A stretch of 43,840 nt of DNA from an uncultured Clostridia bacterium (GCA_946500295.1 CAMMVF010000020.1:1-43840), one strand, 5' to 3'. Shown: positions 1-8,797, counted from the stretch's first letter. Numbers and translations: made by a program. Notes: generated by a model from the letters alone, not told the origin.

Positions 1-164
1 GCTATAATTTGAGAGTTTTTCTGTTACTTATCAGCTTTTTAATGCGACAGCCCCTCTTCCATGGGCAAGCCTTTCTTGCAGGCTTCCCTCTCTTGTTCGA
101 CATCAAAAGTTAAAAAAGCTCAGTGTCTTTAAAATGGCACAGATTAATACCAAAGCAGAGCAGA

Positions 165-584
165 CTAACGTAGGTGGAAAGCGGCATTTGCCGCCTTAAA
201 CTCCTCCCAAGCCTTGATTAAATTCGGTCTGAGTCTCCAATAATAATGCCCGTTATCGTCCTGCGGCTTTTCGGGATTGCAGTCAAAGATTACATTCCAG
301 TATCTATAACCTGTGCCAAACTGGTTTAGGGGTGGTCTGTGGAAAAAATATTCGTATATTTTCTTCGCCGCACGCCTGTTCCACGCAGTGACCGCACGAT
401 AGTCCACGCCAAAAGCCAAAGCTATATCGCTGGCGGTTGAGGTATGCTCCGGCAGACTGTACACATAATCTATCATCCTGAGCGCATTCTCGTCTACTAT
501 CTCCCTGTCATGCAATACCTCAAGCCAGTTTTCCTTGGTTAATTTTAAAATATCCTGTCCTTCCCATCTTGTTCCGTTCGTCAT
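165..584 (-). CDS. hypothetical protein, winged-helix-like N-terminal half
   Basis: A 139-residue protein with no function I can name. Residues about 30-75 look like a helix-turn-helix segment (TASDIALAFGVDYRAVTAWN), and residues about 85-130 carry an aromatic motif (GTGYRYWNVIF, then HYYWRLRPNLIKAWEE). From memory, a similar two-part module occurs at the front of some HNH or restriction-associated proteins, but no nuclease motif is present here. The ATG has a GAGGTG ribosome binding site about 5 nt upstream. The gene follows the methyltransferase gene on the same strand after 30 nt, so the two are probably co-transcribed. The last codons are made by a palindrome, GCGGCATTTGCCGCC, that also occurs next to the D-lactate dehydrogenase stop codon. 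Confidence 0.7.
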   Translation of the reverse strand: MTNGTRWEGQDILKLTKENWLEVLHDREIVDENALRMIDYVYSLPEHTSTASDIALAFGVDYRAVTAWNRRAAKKIYEYFFHRPPLNQFGTGYRYWNVIFDCNPEKPQDDNGHYYWRLRPNLIKAWEEFKAANAAFHLR

Positions 585-614
585 TACTGCACCTCATATT
601 TCATCATTAAAAAA

Positions 615-1442
615 TTAATCGTAAGCTTCAGTTGAACCTGCTGACATAATTTCATTACAGCTTTTATACTCATACAACCGGTACATCCTATTAGCTATTC
701 TGCCGCCATACAAATGTTTAAAAATAAATTTCTCCCTTTTAGATAATTGCTCTATCATAAAATCTGGCGTCATTTCATGCTCCCTGATAAACATCAAGCC
801 TGTGCCTTCAGTAAGCACGCTCGGTGAGCCTATACCATACACCTGCGTTACTCCAACGTCGTTTATGGGATTTTTATATTTTGACAATTCAGCCGCAAGC
901 TCGGTATAACAGTCCATGAGAATATTTACCTCACAAAAATGCTCCGTCAAGCGCTTCATGAGCGATAGCAAATCCACCCTTTCAATATACATGCTAACGC
1001 CTTCCATAACGACTATAGCTTTTTTGCCGCTAGGCAGTTGATTGACCCATGAAAGCTTACGCACATCGACCCCAAGCATATGGTAAGTGTCCGATTCATT
1101 ATAATACCGTTTTCGCTCTGATATCACCTGAGGAAAATCAATATCATACCAAGATTCACTCTTTAACCCAACTCTTTCAGTTCTGCTGTCCAAACCACAG
1201 CCTATATGAACAACAACAGAGTCAGGGTTTGTTTCCAAGAGCTGTCTAAGCCAGCTGTCAAAAACAGCAGAGCGCATAGCCATGTAATATGCCAGCCACT
1301 TTGATTTTGATTTTCCTTTCAACTTAAATCCTGCCTGCGCCCATATCGCTTCCGCTTTTTTATCACTCAAAATGATTCCCTTTTTACTGATACTGGCTTT
1401 TCCATATAAGGGAATATACAGGGTTTTATTAACACTATTCAT
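615..1442 (-). CDS. SAM-dependent O-methyltransferase, LCMT/TcmP-like family
   Basis: Class I S-adenosylmethionine-dependent methyltransferase of the leucine carboxyl methyltransferase / TcmP-like superfamily (275 residues from the chosen start). The glycine-rich SAM loop reads VVHIGCGLDSRTERV, followed by the family-typical acidic strand YDIDFPQVISERK and the VVMEGVSMYI strand. The substrate cannot be told from sequence; relatives methylate small molecules or protein C termini. The reading frame stays open upstream to 1565, but that part is encoded by interspersed repeat copy A. The ATG at 1442 has AAGGA 11 nt upstream and starts the family-like sequence MNSVNKTLYIPLYGKA, so I choose it. Confidence 0.82.
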   Translation of the reverse strand: MNSVNKTLYIPLYGKASISKKGIILSDKKAEAIWAQAGFKLKGKSKSKWLAYYMAMRSAVFDSWLRQLLETNPDSVVVHIGCGLDSRTERVGLKSESWYDIDFPQVISERKRYYNESDTYHMLGVDVRKLSWVNQLPSGKKAIVVMEGVSMYIERVDLLSLMKRLTEHFCEVNILMDCYTELAAELSKYKNPINDVGVTQVYGIGSPSVLTEGTGLMFIREHEMTPDFMIEQLSKREKFIFKHLYGGRIANRMYRLYEYKSCNEIMSAGSTEAYD

Positions 1443-1480
1443 AGTTAAATTTGTCCTTTTGTAAAGTAGGTTTGATTTAT

Positions 1481-1557
1481 TTAAATCTTCGCCCGCGTGA
1501 CAAGCTCGTTTGATCACGCCGCCTACAGAGGCGGGGGACATCGGCGACTTGGTTATA
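1481..1557 (+). repeat. interspersed repeat, short copy A (77 bp)
   Basis: Short copy of a repeat found five times in the window. It opens with TTTAAATCTTCGCC-like sequence and closes with GGCGACTTGGTTATA. It contains two small hairpins: GCGTGA/TCACGC, then CCGCCT-ACAG-AGGCGG flanked by the GGGGGACATC segment. It lies in the leader of the methyltransferase gene and supplies the spurious upstream extension of that reading frame. Relative to long copies B and D it lacks about 85 bp of the middle. Confidence 0.85.
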
Positions 1558-1688
1558 TAAATCATATATCAGCCTGCGTATATATGCAAATATTGTCTCT
1601 ATGTCTGCCACCACAAGCGGATTGCAGCGCAAGAGTGAAGCGCTACGCCAAGGCTAAATAAAACCTCTCATTCTTTACTGCTAATTAT

Positions 1689-2255
1689 TTAGCCATAAAG
1701 CTCTTCAAACTCGCTTCTGAGCATTGAATAAAACAATCTGCCGACATATCCGCCGTCAAAATAAAAGTAATCTCTCAAAGTGCCCTCGTATGTAAATCCG
1801 CATTTTTCAATAACTCTTTTTGAAGCAGGATTGATTGTTTTTGTGCAGATTTGAACCTTGTGGAGATTTATTTGCTTAAAACCAAATTCAATAACCGCCC
1901 TGGTTGCCTCTGTGGCAAAGCCCTGTTTTTGAAAGGCTGAGCCTATACAGTACTCTATCTCCGCAAAATGATTATTATTGTCAACGAGAAAATAAGCTAT
2001 TTGACCAATACACTCATTATTTGTTTTATCTATTATAGCCCAGCGATAGTAATCGCTTTTCTCATAGGAAGAAATATATTTGTCAAGAATCCCCTTTACT
2101 GCCGGTTTGGTTTTATACGCCGGCTCGCTGTACATACTCTGTATTTTCTCATCGGCAATCCAGTTTTTAAGCATTGCTTCATCATCGGTATATCTGAATT
2201 TGCGAAGTATCAAGCGATCTGTTTCTATCGTTTTTGTGCCAATATGCGTAAGCAT
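1689..2255 (-). CDS. GNAT family N-acetyltransferase (RimJ/RimL-like)
   Basis: Acetyl-CoA-dependent N-acetyltransferase of the Acetyltransf_3 branch (188 residues), the group that includes ribosomal-protein N-terminal acetyltransferases and many small-molecule acetyltransferases. It begins with the typical ETDRLILRKF strand. The central EIEYCIGSAFQKQGFATEA is the acetyl-CoA pyrophosphate-binding motif A (Q/R-x-x-G-x-G/A), followed by NPASKRVIEKCGFTYEGTLRDY. The ATG has an excellent GGAGGG site 4-5 nt upstream. The substrate is unknown. It is separated from the methyltransferase downstream by 246 nt containing repeat copy A, so it is probably its own transcription unit. Confidence 0.88.
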   Translation of the reverse strand: MLTHIGTKTIETDRLILRKFRYTDDEAMLKNWIADEKIQSMYSEPAYKTKPAVKGILDKYISSYEKSDYYRWAIIDKTNNECIGQIAYFLVDNNNHFAEIEYCIGSAFQKQGFATEATRAVIEFGFKQINLHKVQICTKTINPASKRVIEKCGFTYEGTLRDYFYFDGGYVGRLFYSMLRSEFEELYG

Positions 2256-2298
2256 TTTATCCCTCCGTTTGTGTTATCAGCTTAGATAGTGAAATTGT

Positions 2299-2373
2299 GT
2301 GCCAGTCCGCAGGCACTTCACAAGGCGGAGCATCACTTCACGCACGAAGTGCGCTTCTCGTGCCGCAAGGCAC
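2299..2373. other. cluster of three short hairpins
   Basis: The non-coding stretch between the GNAT gene and the tRNA terminator holds three short perfect stems: GTGCC/GGCAC at 2299-2303/2312-2316, CACTTC/GAAGTG at 2334-2339/2346-2351, and GTGCC-GCAA-GGCAC at 2360-2373 with a GNRA loop. None has a following T-run, so they are not simple terminators. They may be the remains of a small palindromic repeat. Confidence 0.5.
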
Positions 2374-2383
2374 ACTTAGTTAG

Positions 2384-2422
2384 AAAAAGGCTGATTTGTC
2401 CGCTAGACAAATCAGCCTTTTT
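2384..2422 (-). terminator. strong intrinsic terminator after tRNA-Pro
   Basis: A perfect 17-bp stem (2384-2400 with 2406-2422) around a 5-nt loop. It starts with AAAAAGG and ends with CCTTTTT, so it can work in both directions. It lies 2 nt downstream of the tRNA 3' end on the minus strand and is the obvious terminator of that transcript. Confidence 0.92.
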
Positions 2423-2424
2423 CG

Positions 2425-2501
2425 TGGTCCGAGTGACTGGAGTCGAACCAGCGGCCTCTTGAACCCCATTCAAGCGCGCTACCAAACTGCGCCACACCCG
2501 G
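2425..2501 (-). tRNA. tRNA-Pro (anticodon GGG)
   Basis: A 77-nt tRNA gene with encoded 3' CCA. The acceptor stem CCGGGTG pairs with CACTCGG with one G-T pair. The D-arm contains AGTTTGGTAGC, the anticodon stem CTTGA/TCAAG encloses the loop ATGGGGT, giving anticodon GGG (proline, reads CCC and CCU), and the T-arm has GGTTCGACTCC. It lies downstream of lysC on the same strand and ahead of a strong terminator, so it is read from lysC or from an unseen promoter. Confidence 0.96.
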
Positions 2502-2509
2502 ATATATAA

Positions 2510-2526
2510 AGCCGATACTATCGGCT
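2510..2526 (-). terminator. weak hairpin between lysC and tRNA-Pro
   Basis: AGCCGA/TCGGCT stem (extendable by TA/TA) just past the lysC stop, followed on the minus strand by TTTATATAT. It could be a weak terminator of lysC or a processing site freeing the tRNA. The short stem makes efficient termination doubtful. Confidence 0.45.
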
Positions 2527-2537
2527 CATATGTAATT

Positions 2538-3749
2538 TTACTCAGCGTCGAAGAACTTTGAGTGGATTGCGCTTACAGCTCTGTCGGCGTCTGCTGCGTC
2601 AATCAGGACCGAAACCTTGATTTCGCTTGTTGCAATCATCTGAATATTTATCTGATTGTCGTAGAGCGCCTCAAACATTCTTGAAGCCACGCCTGCATGA
2701 GTCTCCATGCCTGCGCCTACGATTGAAATCTTAGCTACCTTATCGTCATAAAGGATATCGCCTGCGCCGATTGCATTTGCATAATCCTTGCAAATCTCAA
2801 TCGCCTGCTGACCCTTTTCCTTGGCAACTGTAAAGGAGATGTCCTTGGTTTCATCCCTGCCGATTGACTGGAGGATGATGTCAACATTGATATCCTTAGC
2901 TGCGAGCTTTGAGAACATCTTAAAAGCAAGTCCCGGTCTGTCGGGGATTGAGGTAACGGAAATTCTTGCAACATTCGTGTCCTTAGCAACACCGCTTATC
3001 AACATTTTTTCCATCTTAGCTGTCTCCTTAACAATCGTGCCCGGTGCACAAGTCAGGCTTGAAAGCACCTCAAGCTCAAGATTATATTTCTTAGCCATCT
3101 CTACACTGCGGTTGTGAAGCACCTGCGCTCCCAAGGTTGCAAGCTCGAGCATTTCATCATAAGAAATCTCCGAAAGCTTCTTTGCATTTTTTACCTTCCT
3201 CGGGTCTGCGGTGTAAACGCCCTCAACATCAGTGTAAATCTGGCAGAGGTCTGCATGAAGCGCACAGGCTATTGCAACGGCGCTCGTGTCGGAGCCGCCC
3301 CTGCCGAGGGTAGTGACATCACCGTAGCGGTCGATTCCCTGGAAACCTGCAACAACAACTATATTTCTTCTGTCAAGCTCAGCCTTCAGCCTTTCGCTCT
3401 CTATACGCTTTATTCTGGCGTTAGTGTGCATTGAGCTTGTCTGGAAGCCCGCCTGCCAGCCGAGCAGTGAAACCACCGGGTAGCCGAGCTTCTGTATAGC
3501 CATAGCTAAAAGAGAGATAGATATCTGCTCGCCCGCCGCAAGAAGCATGTCCCGCTCACGGTTGGTAGCGTCCGGGTTTATCTCATTTGCCTTTTCAATT
3601 AAATCGTCTGTTGTGTCACCCTGAGCCGAAACAACAACTACTACATTGTTTCCTTTTTTGTAGGTGTCAGTGACGATCTTGGCAACATTCATCACCCTCT
3701 GAGCATCGGCTACAGAGGTGCCGCCAAATTTCTGTACTATAAGGCCCAT
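2538..3749 (-). CDS. lysC: aspartate kinase
   Basis: Monofunctional aspartokinase (403 residues, a normal length), which phosphorylates L-aspartate to 4-phospho-aspartate as the first step toward lysine, threonine and methionine. The N-terminal kinase motif VQKFGGTSVAD is present, as are VVVVSAQGDTTDDL, GRGGSDTSAVAIACAL and YTDVEGVYTADPR. The C-terminal third (about residues 260-403) has two ACT domains, so feedback control by lysine and/or threonine is expected. The ATG has GGAGGA upstream. It follows hom and thrB on the same strand but is separated from thrB by 109 nt holding its own consensus promoter. Confidence 0.97.
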   Translation of the reverse strand: MGLIVQKFGGTSVADAQRVMNVAKIVTDTYKKGNNVVVVVSAQGDTTDDLIEKANEINPDATNRERDMLLAAGEQISISLLAMAIQKLGYPVVSLLGWQAGFQTSSMHTNARIKRIESERLKAELDRRNIVVVAGFQGIDRYGDVTTLGRGGSDTSAVAIACALHADLCQIYTDVEGVYTADPRKVKNAKKLSEISYDEMLELATLGAQVLHNRSVEMAKKYNLELEVLSSLTCAPGTIVKETAKMEKMLISGVAKDTNVARISVTSIPDRPGLAFKMFSKLAAKDINVDIILQSIGRDETKDISFTVAKEKGQQAIEICKDYANAIGAGDILYDDKVAKISIVGAGMETHAGVASRMFEALYDNQINIQMIATSEIKVSVLIDAADADRAVSAIHSKFFDAE

Positions 3750-3805
3750 TGATATTCCTCCGATATTTTCCCTCTGAGCTTTCCTGTATGAAAGCTACCT
3801 TAAAG

Positions 3806-3834
3806 ATTTTAATAGCTTTTTGATAAAATGTCAA
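3806..3834 (-). promoter_or_regulatory. sigma-A type promoter for lysC
   Basis: On the minus strand TTGACA (3829-3834), a 17-nt spacer, then TAAAAT (3806-3811), about 60 nt before the lysC ATG. A perfect -35, a 5/6 -10 and ideal spacing. The leader is too short for a lysine riboswitch. Confidence 0.85.
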
Positions 3835-3858
3835 GGGGTAATTTTAATTTTCTTCAAT

Positions 3859-4755
3859 TTACTCGATATAAATCTTTGCACCCTCGCTGTCTGGCTTTAA
3901 GGTCAGCAGTCTCCAGCCGCTAATCCCCTTTTCCTCCAAGCTCTGAATTGCGTGCTGCTTAAAGGTCTCCTCGCCCTGCTTGTCAACAATCGCAAGAATA
4001 GAGGGACCGGCTCCGCTCACGCAGGTGCCGAAGGAGCCGAGCTCATAGCTCAACCGAAATACAGTGTCATAGCCCTCGATAAAGCTCTTTCTGTAGGGCT
4101 GGTGAAGTCTGTCCTGAACGGCTACCCTGAGATTCTCAAGACTGCCAGAAAACAGCGCCGCCGTCATAAGAGCCGAACGGGAGAGGTTGAACACGGCGTC
4201 CTCCCTGGAGTAGCTCTCGGGCAACACACCCCTTGCCATCTCCGTTTTAAGCTCAAACGGCGGTACAAGCACCGCAAAGCGGATATTCTCCGCAACCGGC
4301 ACGGTTACGCTGTAGATTTTTCCCCCGTCCATCGCCGAGGTCACTAATCCTCCGGTGATAGCCGGGGTGGTGTTGTCCGGATGCCCCTCAATTTTCACGG
4401 CCAGGGTCTCCAGCTCGCCGCGGGACAGGGGATTGCCCAAAAAGCGGTTTGCCCCTATAAGCCCCGCCACTATGCAGGCGGAGCTGCTGCCAAGCCCGCG
4501 GGTCATCGGTATGTTATTTTCCTGAATAATTTTCAGTCCCGGCAGCTTTCTGCCACACTCCTCATAGAGTCTCTTCGCCGACCAGTATATTAAATTTGTT
4601 TCATCAGTGGGAATAGACACCTCATCCTTGGAGGAAATATCTATACAGTCGCTTACCTCCATCCACACCTGATTATACAGCGACAGCGCAACGCCCAGAC
4701 TGTCAAAGCCCGAGCCTAAGTTCGCACTGGTCGCCGGAACCTGTATTCTTATCAT
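3859..4755 (-). CDS. thrB: homoserine kinase
   Basis: GHMP-family kinase that phosphorylates L-homoserine to O-phospho-homoserine for threonine synthesis (298 residues, normal for ThrB). It starts MIRIQVPATSANLGSGFDSL, the typical GHMP N terminus. The phosphate loop PMTRGLGSSSACIVAGL lies near residues 84-100, and the C-terminal GTCVSGAGPSILAI motif is near residue 250. The ATG follows the hom stop codon with no gap, and its ribosome binding site (GAGGAA) lies in the last codons of hom, so translation is probably coupled. No thrC is present in the window. Confidence 0.96.
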   Translation of the reverse strand: MIRIQVPATSANLGSGFDSLGVALSLYNQVWMEVSDCIDISSKDEVSIPTDETNLIYWSAKRLYEECGRKLPGLKIIQENNIPMTRGLGSSSACIVAGLIGANRFLGNPLSRGELETLAVKIEGHPDNTTPAITGGLVTSAMDGGKIYSVTVPVAENIRFAVLVPPFELKTEMARGVLPESYSREDAVFNLSRSALMTAALFSGSLENLRVAVQDRLHQPYRKSFIEGYDTVFRLSYELGSFGTCVSGAGPSILAIVDKQGEETFKQHAIQSLEEKGISGWRLLTLKPDSEGAKIYIE

Positions 4756-6003
4756 TTATTCCTCACCCATGCGAATTTGAGATTCTATTTTTACGTCGTT
4801 GCACTCAAGCATCTCGGCGAGAGAATGGAAGTGATCCACTGTCATTTTATTTGTGATAAACGCCGCCTCATTCTCTACCGGATTTTGCTTATTGATAAAC
4901 TGTGCGCCGCCAAAAATATCGTCAACTACCGAGTGAATATCCACTCCATCTGCATATTTTACCCTTACATACATAGCGCATACGCTCTCTCCGTATGGCA
5001 AGATATACTCACTGTTATCGCCGTCGGCCCAATAAAGGTACTTCCTCGCTTTAAAATGCTTTATACAGTCGATAACATCGGCCACAACGGCGCTTGCAGT
5101 AGGCATTTTACCCGCGCCCTTACCGTAAAATACAACGTCACCGGTCGAGTCGCCCTTTACCATTATTCCGTTGAACACATCATCTACGGACGCAAGCTGG
5201 TTGTGCTTGCTGAGTATCATCGGAGCTACAAATATATCAAGCCTTCCGTCGTCAAGCTTTTTGACGCTGCCTATGAGCTTGATAACTCCTCCCCACGCTT
5301 CGGCGTATGAAACGTCATCAAGGGTAATTTTGCTGATACCCTCGGTATGTATGCCATCGGGATAAACATGCTTGCCGTAAGCAAGCGAAGCGAGAATACA
5401 GATTTTTCTCAATGCGTCATATCCCTCTACGTCGGCCGTCGGATCCTTCTCGGCATAGCCGAGGCTCTGGGCAAGGGATAATGCGTCCTCAAAGGACATA
5501 TTGTCCCTTATCATCTTTGTCAAAATAAAGTTTGTAGTACCGTTTAAAATACCCTCGATCTCAATTACATCATTAGCCGCCAGGCACTGACTCATCGGAC
5601 GGATAATAGGAATACCACCGCCGACCGAGGCCTCAAACAGGAAGTTTACGTTCTTATCCCTTGCAATTTGCAGCAGCTGTGCGCCCTTTGTGGCGACAAG
5701 CTCCTTATTAGAAGTAACTACGCTCTTTCCCTTTTCAAGACACTGCTTGACATAATCGTAAGCGGGATTTAATCCCCCCATAACCTCGACAACAACCTTA
5801 ACATCATCATCGTTTAAGATATCGCTGAAATTTTTCGTAAATTTATCCTCAAGCGGATTGCCCGGAAAATCCCTGATATCGAGAATATACTTGATATTGA
5901 TCTCTTCCTTAGCTCGCTTTTTAAGGCTCTGCGTATGAGTAGTGATGATCTCCGCTACTCCCGAGCCCACTACTCCATAGCCCATTATTGCTATATCAAC
6001 CAT
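4756..6003 (-). CDS. hom: homoserine dehydrogenase
   Basis: NAD(P)-dependent reduction of aspartate semialdehyde to L-homoserine (415 residues). The Rossmann motif GYGVVGSGVAEII is at residues 8-20, followed by the central catalytic domain (VVTSNKELVATKGAQLL, EASVGGGIPIIRPM, GILNGTTNFILTKM, DPTADVEGYDALRKI). A C-terminal ACT-like region from about residue 335 suggests feedback control by threonine. The ATG has GAGGTGG upstream. It is first in hom-thrB. The 56-nt gap after the penicillin-binding protein gene contains an AT-rich stretch that could hold a promoter, but I see no clear -35. Confidence 0.96.
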   Translation of the reverse strand: MVDIAIMGYGVVGSGVAEIITTHTQSLKKRAKEEINIKYILDIRDFPGNPLEDKFTKNFSDILNDDDVKVVVEVMGGLNPAYDYVKQCLEKGKSVVTSNKELVATKGAQLLQIARDKNVNFLFEASVGGGIPIIRPMSQCLAANDVIEIEGILNGTTNFILTKMIRDNMSFEDALSLAQSLGYAEKDPTADVEGYDALRKICILASLAYGKHVYPDGIHTEGISKITLDDVSYAEAWGGVIKLIGSVKKLDDGRLDIFVAPMILSKHNQLASVDDVFNGIMVKGDSTGDVVFYGKGAGKMPTASAVVADVIDCIKHFKARKYLYWADGDNSEYILPYGESVCAMYVRVKYADGVDIHSVVDDIFGGAQFINKQNPVENEAAFITNKMTVDHFHSLAEMLECNDVKIESQIRMGEE

Positions 6004-6059
6004 AGTACCACCTCTTAAATATATAATATTTTTGTATGAATCGACTTGTTTAATCTGAC

Positions 6060-8510
6060 TCAGGCAGCGCTTGAGTCAGCTGCGCTTTCTCCCGAATCCG
6101 GAGTTTGTTCAGATGAGGACGAATCCGCGGAGCTCGAATAATCCGAGCTGTCGTCGTACGAATAGTCGCTGCTCGAATCGCTCCAGTCATCACTCCAGCC
6201 ATCATCAGATGAATCATCACCATAATCATAAGTTGAGTAATCGTCGCTCGAGTAATCATCGCTCCAATCATCGTCATCGCTGTCCCAGTCATCGCTGCTT
6301 GAATAATCCCAGTTATAGGCGTTTGAATAATCATAGGAGTAGCCGTGGCTGCCGGAGCAGTATTCGGGCATATTGTCCTCGGTATAGTAACCGGTTCTGG
6401 TGCTGTAGCAGTAGCTTGAGGCAAGCTTGCCGGTAACCGTGCAGTAGCTCAAGGCTTGGACATTGTCCGAAAGGTCGTACTCCTTGTACTCCTTATCCTC
6501 CAAATAATGCGACATCAGGTCATGGAAGACATACTCCGCCGTGTTGAAGCCTGAATCGCTTATCGAAGCGGGGCTGTCAAAGCCCGTCCATAGTCCGAGC
6601 GTACAGTACGGCGACATACCTACAAACCAGTGGTCGTGTTTATAGTCCGTAGTACCGGTCTTACCTATTATATCCCAGCCGTCTATTTTTGCGATATAAG
6701 CTGCGGTGTGGCTCGGGTTATTGTAAATCACATTATAGTGGAGCAGACGGTTCATAATAGTAGCCGTTTCCTCGGAATATGCCTGCGTCGGGATAGAATC
6801 CCTGTTGTCTATAATTATATTGTCATTCTGGTCTGTAACATAGTAGTAGGTGTATGGCTTGTAATATCTTCCGCCGTTGCCCATATAGGTGTAGGAAGCT
6901 ACCATCTCGCGAACAGTTACACCGCCGTTCATACCGCCTATCGAAAGCGCTCCCAGGTTTTCGGCATCCTGTGACGAGAGGTTGCGGAATCCCATCTTAT
7001 TTATCGCCTGGTTATATGCGTTTCTCGGGCCGACAAGCTGCATGGTCTGTACTGCTGCGGCATTCAGCGAACGCTCGATAGCCTCGGGCAAAAGTATCTC
7101 ATGGTAGTAGGTCAGGTCTGAGTTATTAGGTCCGGAGCGCCAGGTACCGTCGTCGTTTTGCGCCCACTTTTCTATCGGCTCATCGTTTACAAACGACGAG
7201 AAGTTGTATATTCCCTCCTCAATCGCCATCGGGTAAACAATTGCGGGCTTGATAGACGAACCCGGCTGAAGCGTAGAGTCAACCGTTCTGTCCCAAACGA
7301 GCATCTGCGTCTTTTTCTCACGGCTTCCAACCGTGCAGATTACCCTGCCGTTGAAGTCCATCATTACTATGCCCGTTTGCAAATTCGGATCGCTCGGTGT
7401 GTCGAGGTTTAGCACATACTCCTCTGCATAGTCCTGCATATCCACATCCATAGCGCAGTAAATCTTTAAGCCCTCGGTGTAAATTTTTGAAGATGCGCTG
7501 TCCTCGCTTATGTTCAAAGCCTCCGCAAGGTCAACAGTAAGATCCTTGAGCATAGCGTCAATATACCAGTTGGATACCTCGTCGTCATCGTTGTCCTCTT
7601 CCTCGGCGCGCTGGTCGAGAATAGCGTTGTTGTTGTAGCCGACAAAGGTCATTTTTTCGACGTCGTCTAACGCCTGTTCATATTCGTCCTTGCTGATCAT
7701 TTCCTGGTCATACATGGCGTCAAGCACAGTGCGACACCGCTCCTTGCATGCGTCCGGATGATCCAGAGGATAATAGGCTGAGGGATTTTGAGTGATTCCG
7801 GCTATTGCTGCGCACTCGGCAATCGTACAATCCTGAATATGCTTGCCGAAATACAGGTTCGCCGCAGCCTCTACTCCGTTTACTCCCCCGCCATAATTTA
7901 CTATATTCAGATACGCCTCAAGGATCTCGTCCTTGGTGTACTCATTTTCAAGGTTTAACGCTCGGAATATTTCGTTGAGCTTTCTTGTAATACTAACGTC
8001 ATTGTCGTTTGTAATATTTTTTATCAGCTGCTGGGTAAGCGTCGATCCGCCGTAGCTGTCTCCTCCGCCTGCAAGGCTCAAAACCGCTCCAAAGGTTCTT
8101 GTCCAGTCAACGCCGTTGTGATCGTAAAACCTCTTATCCTCTATAGCTACCTGAGCGTCCTTCATCGACTGCGGAATTTGATCTAAATCCACCCATATTC
8201 TGTTTTCGTTGCTGTGCAAACGTTCGTACTCTACGGGCTCGTTATTTTCATCATATACATAAATAAAGCTCGTCATATTCATCTTTATCGCATGCAAATC
8301 AATACCTGTAGGCTGATTTGCCAGCTGTAAAAGATAGATCCCCACCGATATTCCGACCACCACAAGGGATATCAAAACGATAAAGAAAACAGTTGTGAAA
8401 ATCTTCCATATCGCCGAGAGGCATCTTCTCGGCAAACTCTTCTCCTGAATGATAATCACATCATCCTGTTGGGAGTCGTCGGTAAACTTGCTTATGTCTG
8501 TTTTTCTCAC
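6060..8510 (-). CDS. class A penicillin-binding protein (PBP1A-like) with Ser/Asp-rich tail
   Basis: Bifunctional peptidoglycan synthase (816 residues). A cytoplasmic N terminus (1-35) precedes one membrane segment (about 38-62). The family 51 glycosyltransferase domain follows, with VAIEDKRFYDHNG (catalytic Glu124) and GGSTLTQQLIKN. The transpeptidase domain has the active-site motif SSIK (Ser418), SLN at 481-483 and KTGT at 617-620. The last 94 residues (723-816) are almost only Ser, Asp, Tyr and Trp, roughly 31 Ser and 28 Asp by hand count. This is a very acidic, presumably disordered, extracellular tail. The ATG has an AGGAGG-like site about 8 nt upstream. A small hairpin (CTGACTCA/TGAGTCAG) overlaps the stop codon. 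Confidence 0.95.
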   Translation of the reverse strand: MRKTDISKFTDDSQQDDVIIIQEKSLPRRCLSAIWKIFTTVFFIVLISLVVVGISVGIYLLQLANQPTGIDLHAIKMNMTSFIYVYDENNEPVEYERLHSNENRIWVDLDQIPQSMKDAQVAIEDKRFYDHNGVDWTRTFGAVLSLAGGGDSYGGSTLTQQLIKNITNDNDVSITRKLNEIFRALNLENEYTKDEILEAYLNIVNYGGGVNGVEAAANLYFGKHIQDCTIAECAAIAGITQNPSAYYPLDHPDACKERCRTVLDAMYDQEMISKDEYEQALDDVEKMTFVGYNNNAILDQRAEEEDNDDDEVSNWYIDAMLKDLTVDLAEALNISEDSASSKIYTEGLKIYCAMDVDMQDYAEEYVLNLDTPSDPNLQTGIVMMDFNGRVICTVGSREKKTQMLVWDRTVDSTLQPGSSIKPAIVYPMAIEEGIYNFSSFVNDEPIEKWAQNDDGTWRSGPNNSDLTYYHEILLPEAIERSLNAAAVQTMQLVGPRNAYNQAINKMGFRNLSSQDAENLGALSIGGMNGGVTVREMVASYTYMGNGGRYYKPYTYYYVTDQNDNIIIDNRDSIPTQAYSEETATIMNRLLHYNVIYNNPSHTAAYIAKIDGWDIIGKTGTTDYKHDHWFVGMSPYCTLGLWTGFDSPASISDSGFNTAEYVFHDLMSHYLEDKEYKEYDLSDNVQALSYCTVTGKLASSYCYSTRTGYYTEDNMPEYCSGSHGYSYDYSNAYNWDYSSSDDWDSDDDDWSDDYSSDDYSTYDYGDDSSDDGWSDDWSDSSSDYSYDDSSDYSSSADSSSSEQTPDSGESAADSSAA

Positions 8511-8797
8511 AGGTTTTCCTCCTTACAAAATTAGGACCGCAGAATCTTAATCACTTGTCCTGCGCCGCTTTTGCGGCACCCTCTTTATGAGTACACAAAC
8601 CTATTATGAATTATAGCATTAAATAAAAACAATTTCTATGCTTTTTTTCAATTTTTTCGGTTTTATGCGATTATTTACCGATTTTTAATAAATACAATTT
8701 GAATCTCTGCTTATATTCTCGGCTTTTTTTCAATGTATAAACAATAAAAATATCTAAAAAATATAGATGAGTAATTTTTATATAAGGACGTGTTTTT
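8511..8797. other. divergent intergenic region, 287 bp
   Basis: AT-rich region between the divergent penicillin-binding protein gene and the small secreted protein gene. It has a small GCCGC-TTTT-GCGGC hairpin around 8572-8585 and a TATAAT-like hexamer on the minus strand near 8611-8616 without a good -35. The stretch 8640-8790 is mostly A/T runs. I see no gene in it. Confidence 0.5.

Noticed and set aside
1443-1565. Upstream extension of the methyltransferase frame
   Set aside because: The 41 extra codons are mostly repeat copy A; the internal ATG at 1442 has a good ribosome binding site and a family-like start.
3750-3858. Lysine riboswitch before lysC
   Set aside because: The leader after the consensus promoter is only about 50 nt, far too short.
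6050-6424. 124-residue frame rich in Thr, Met and Ile overlapping the penicillin-binding protein tail
   Set aside because: It is the shifted frame of the low-complexity Ser/Asp codons, with no start signals.
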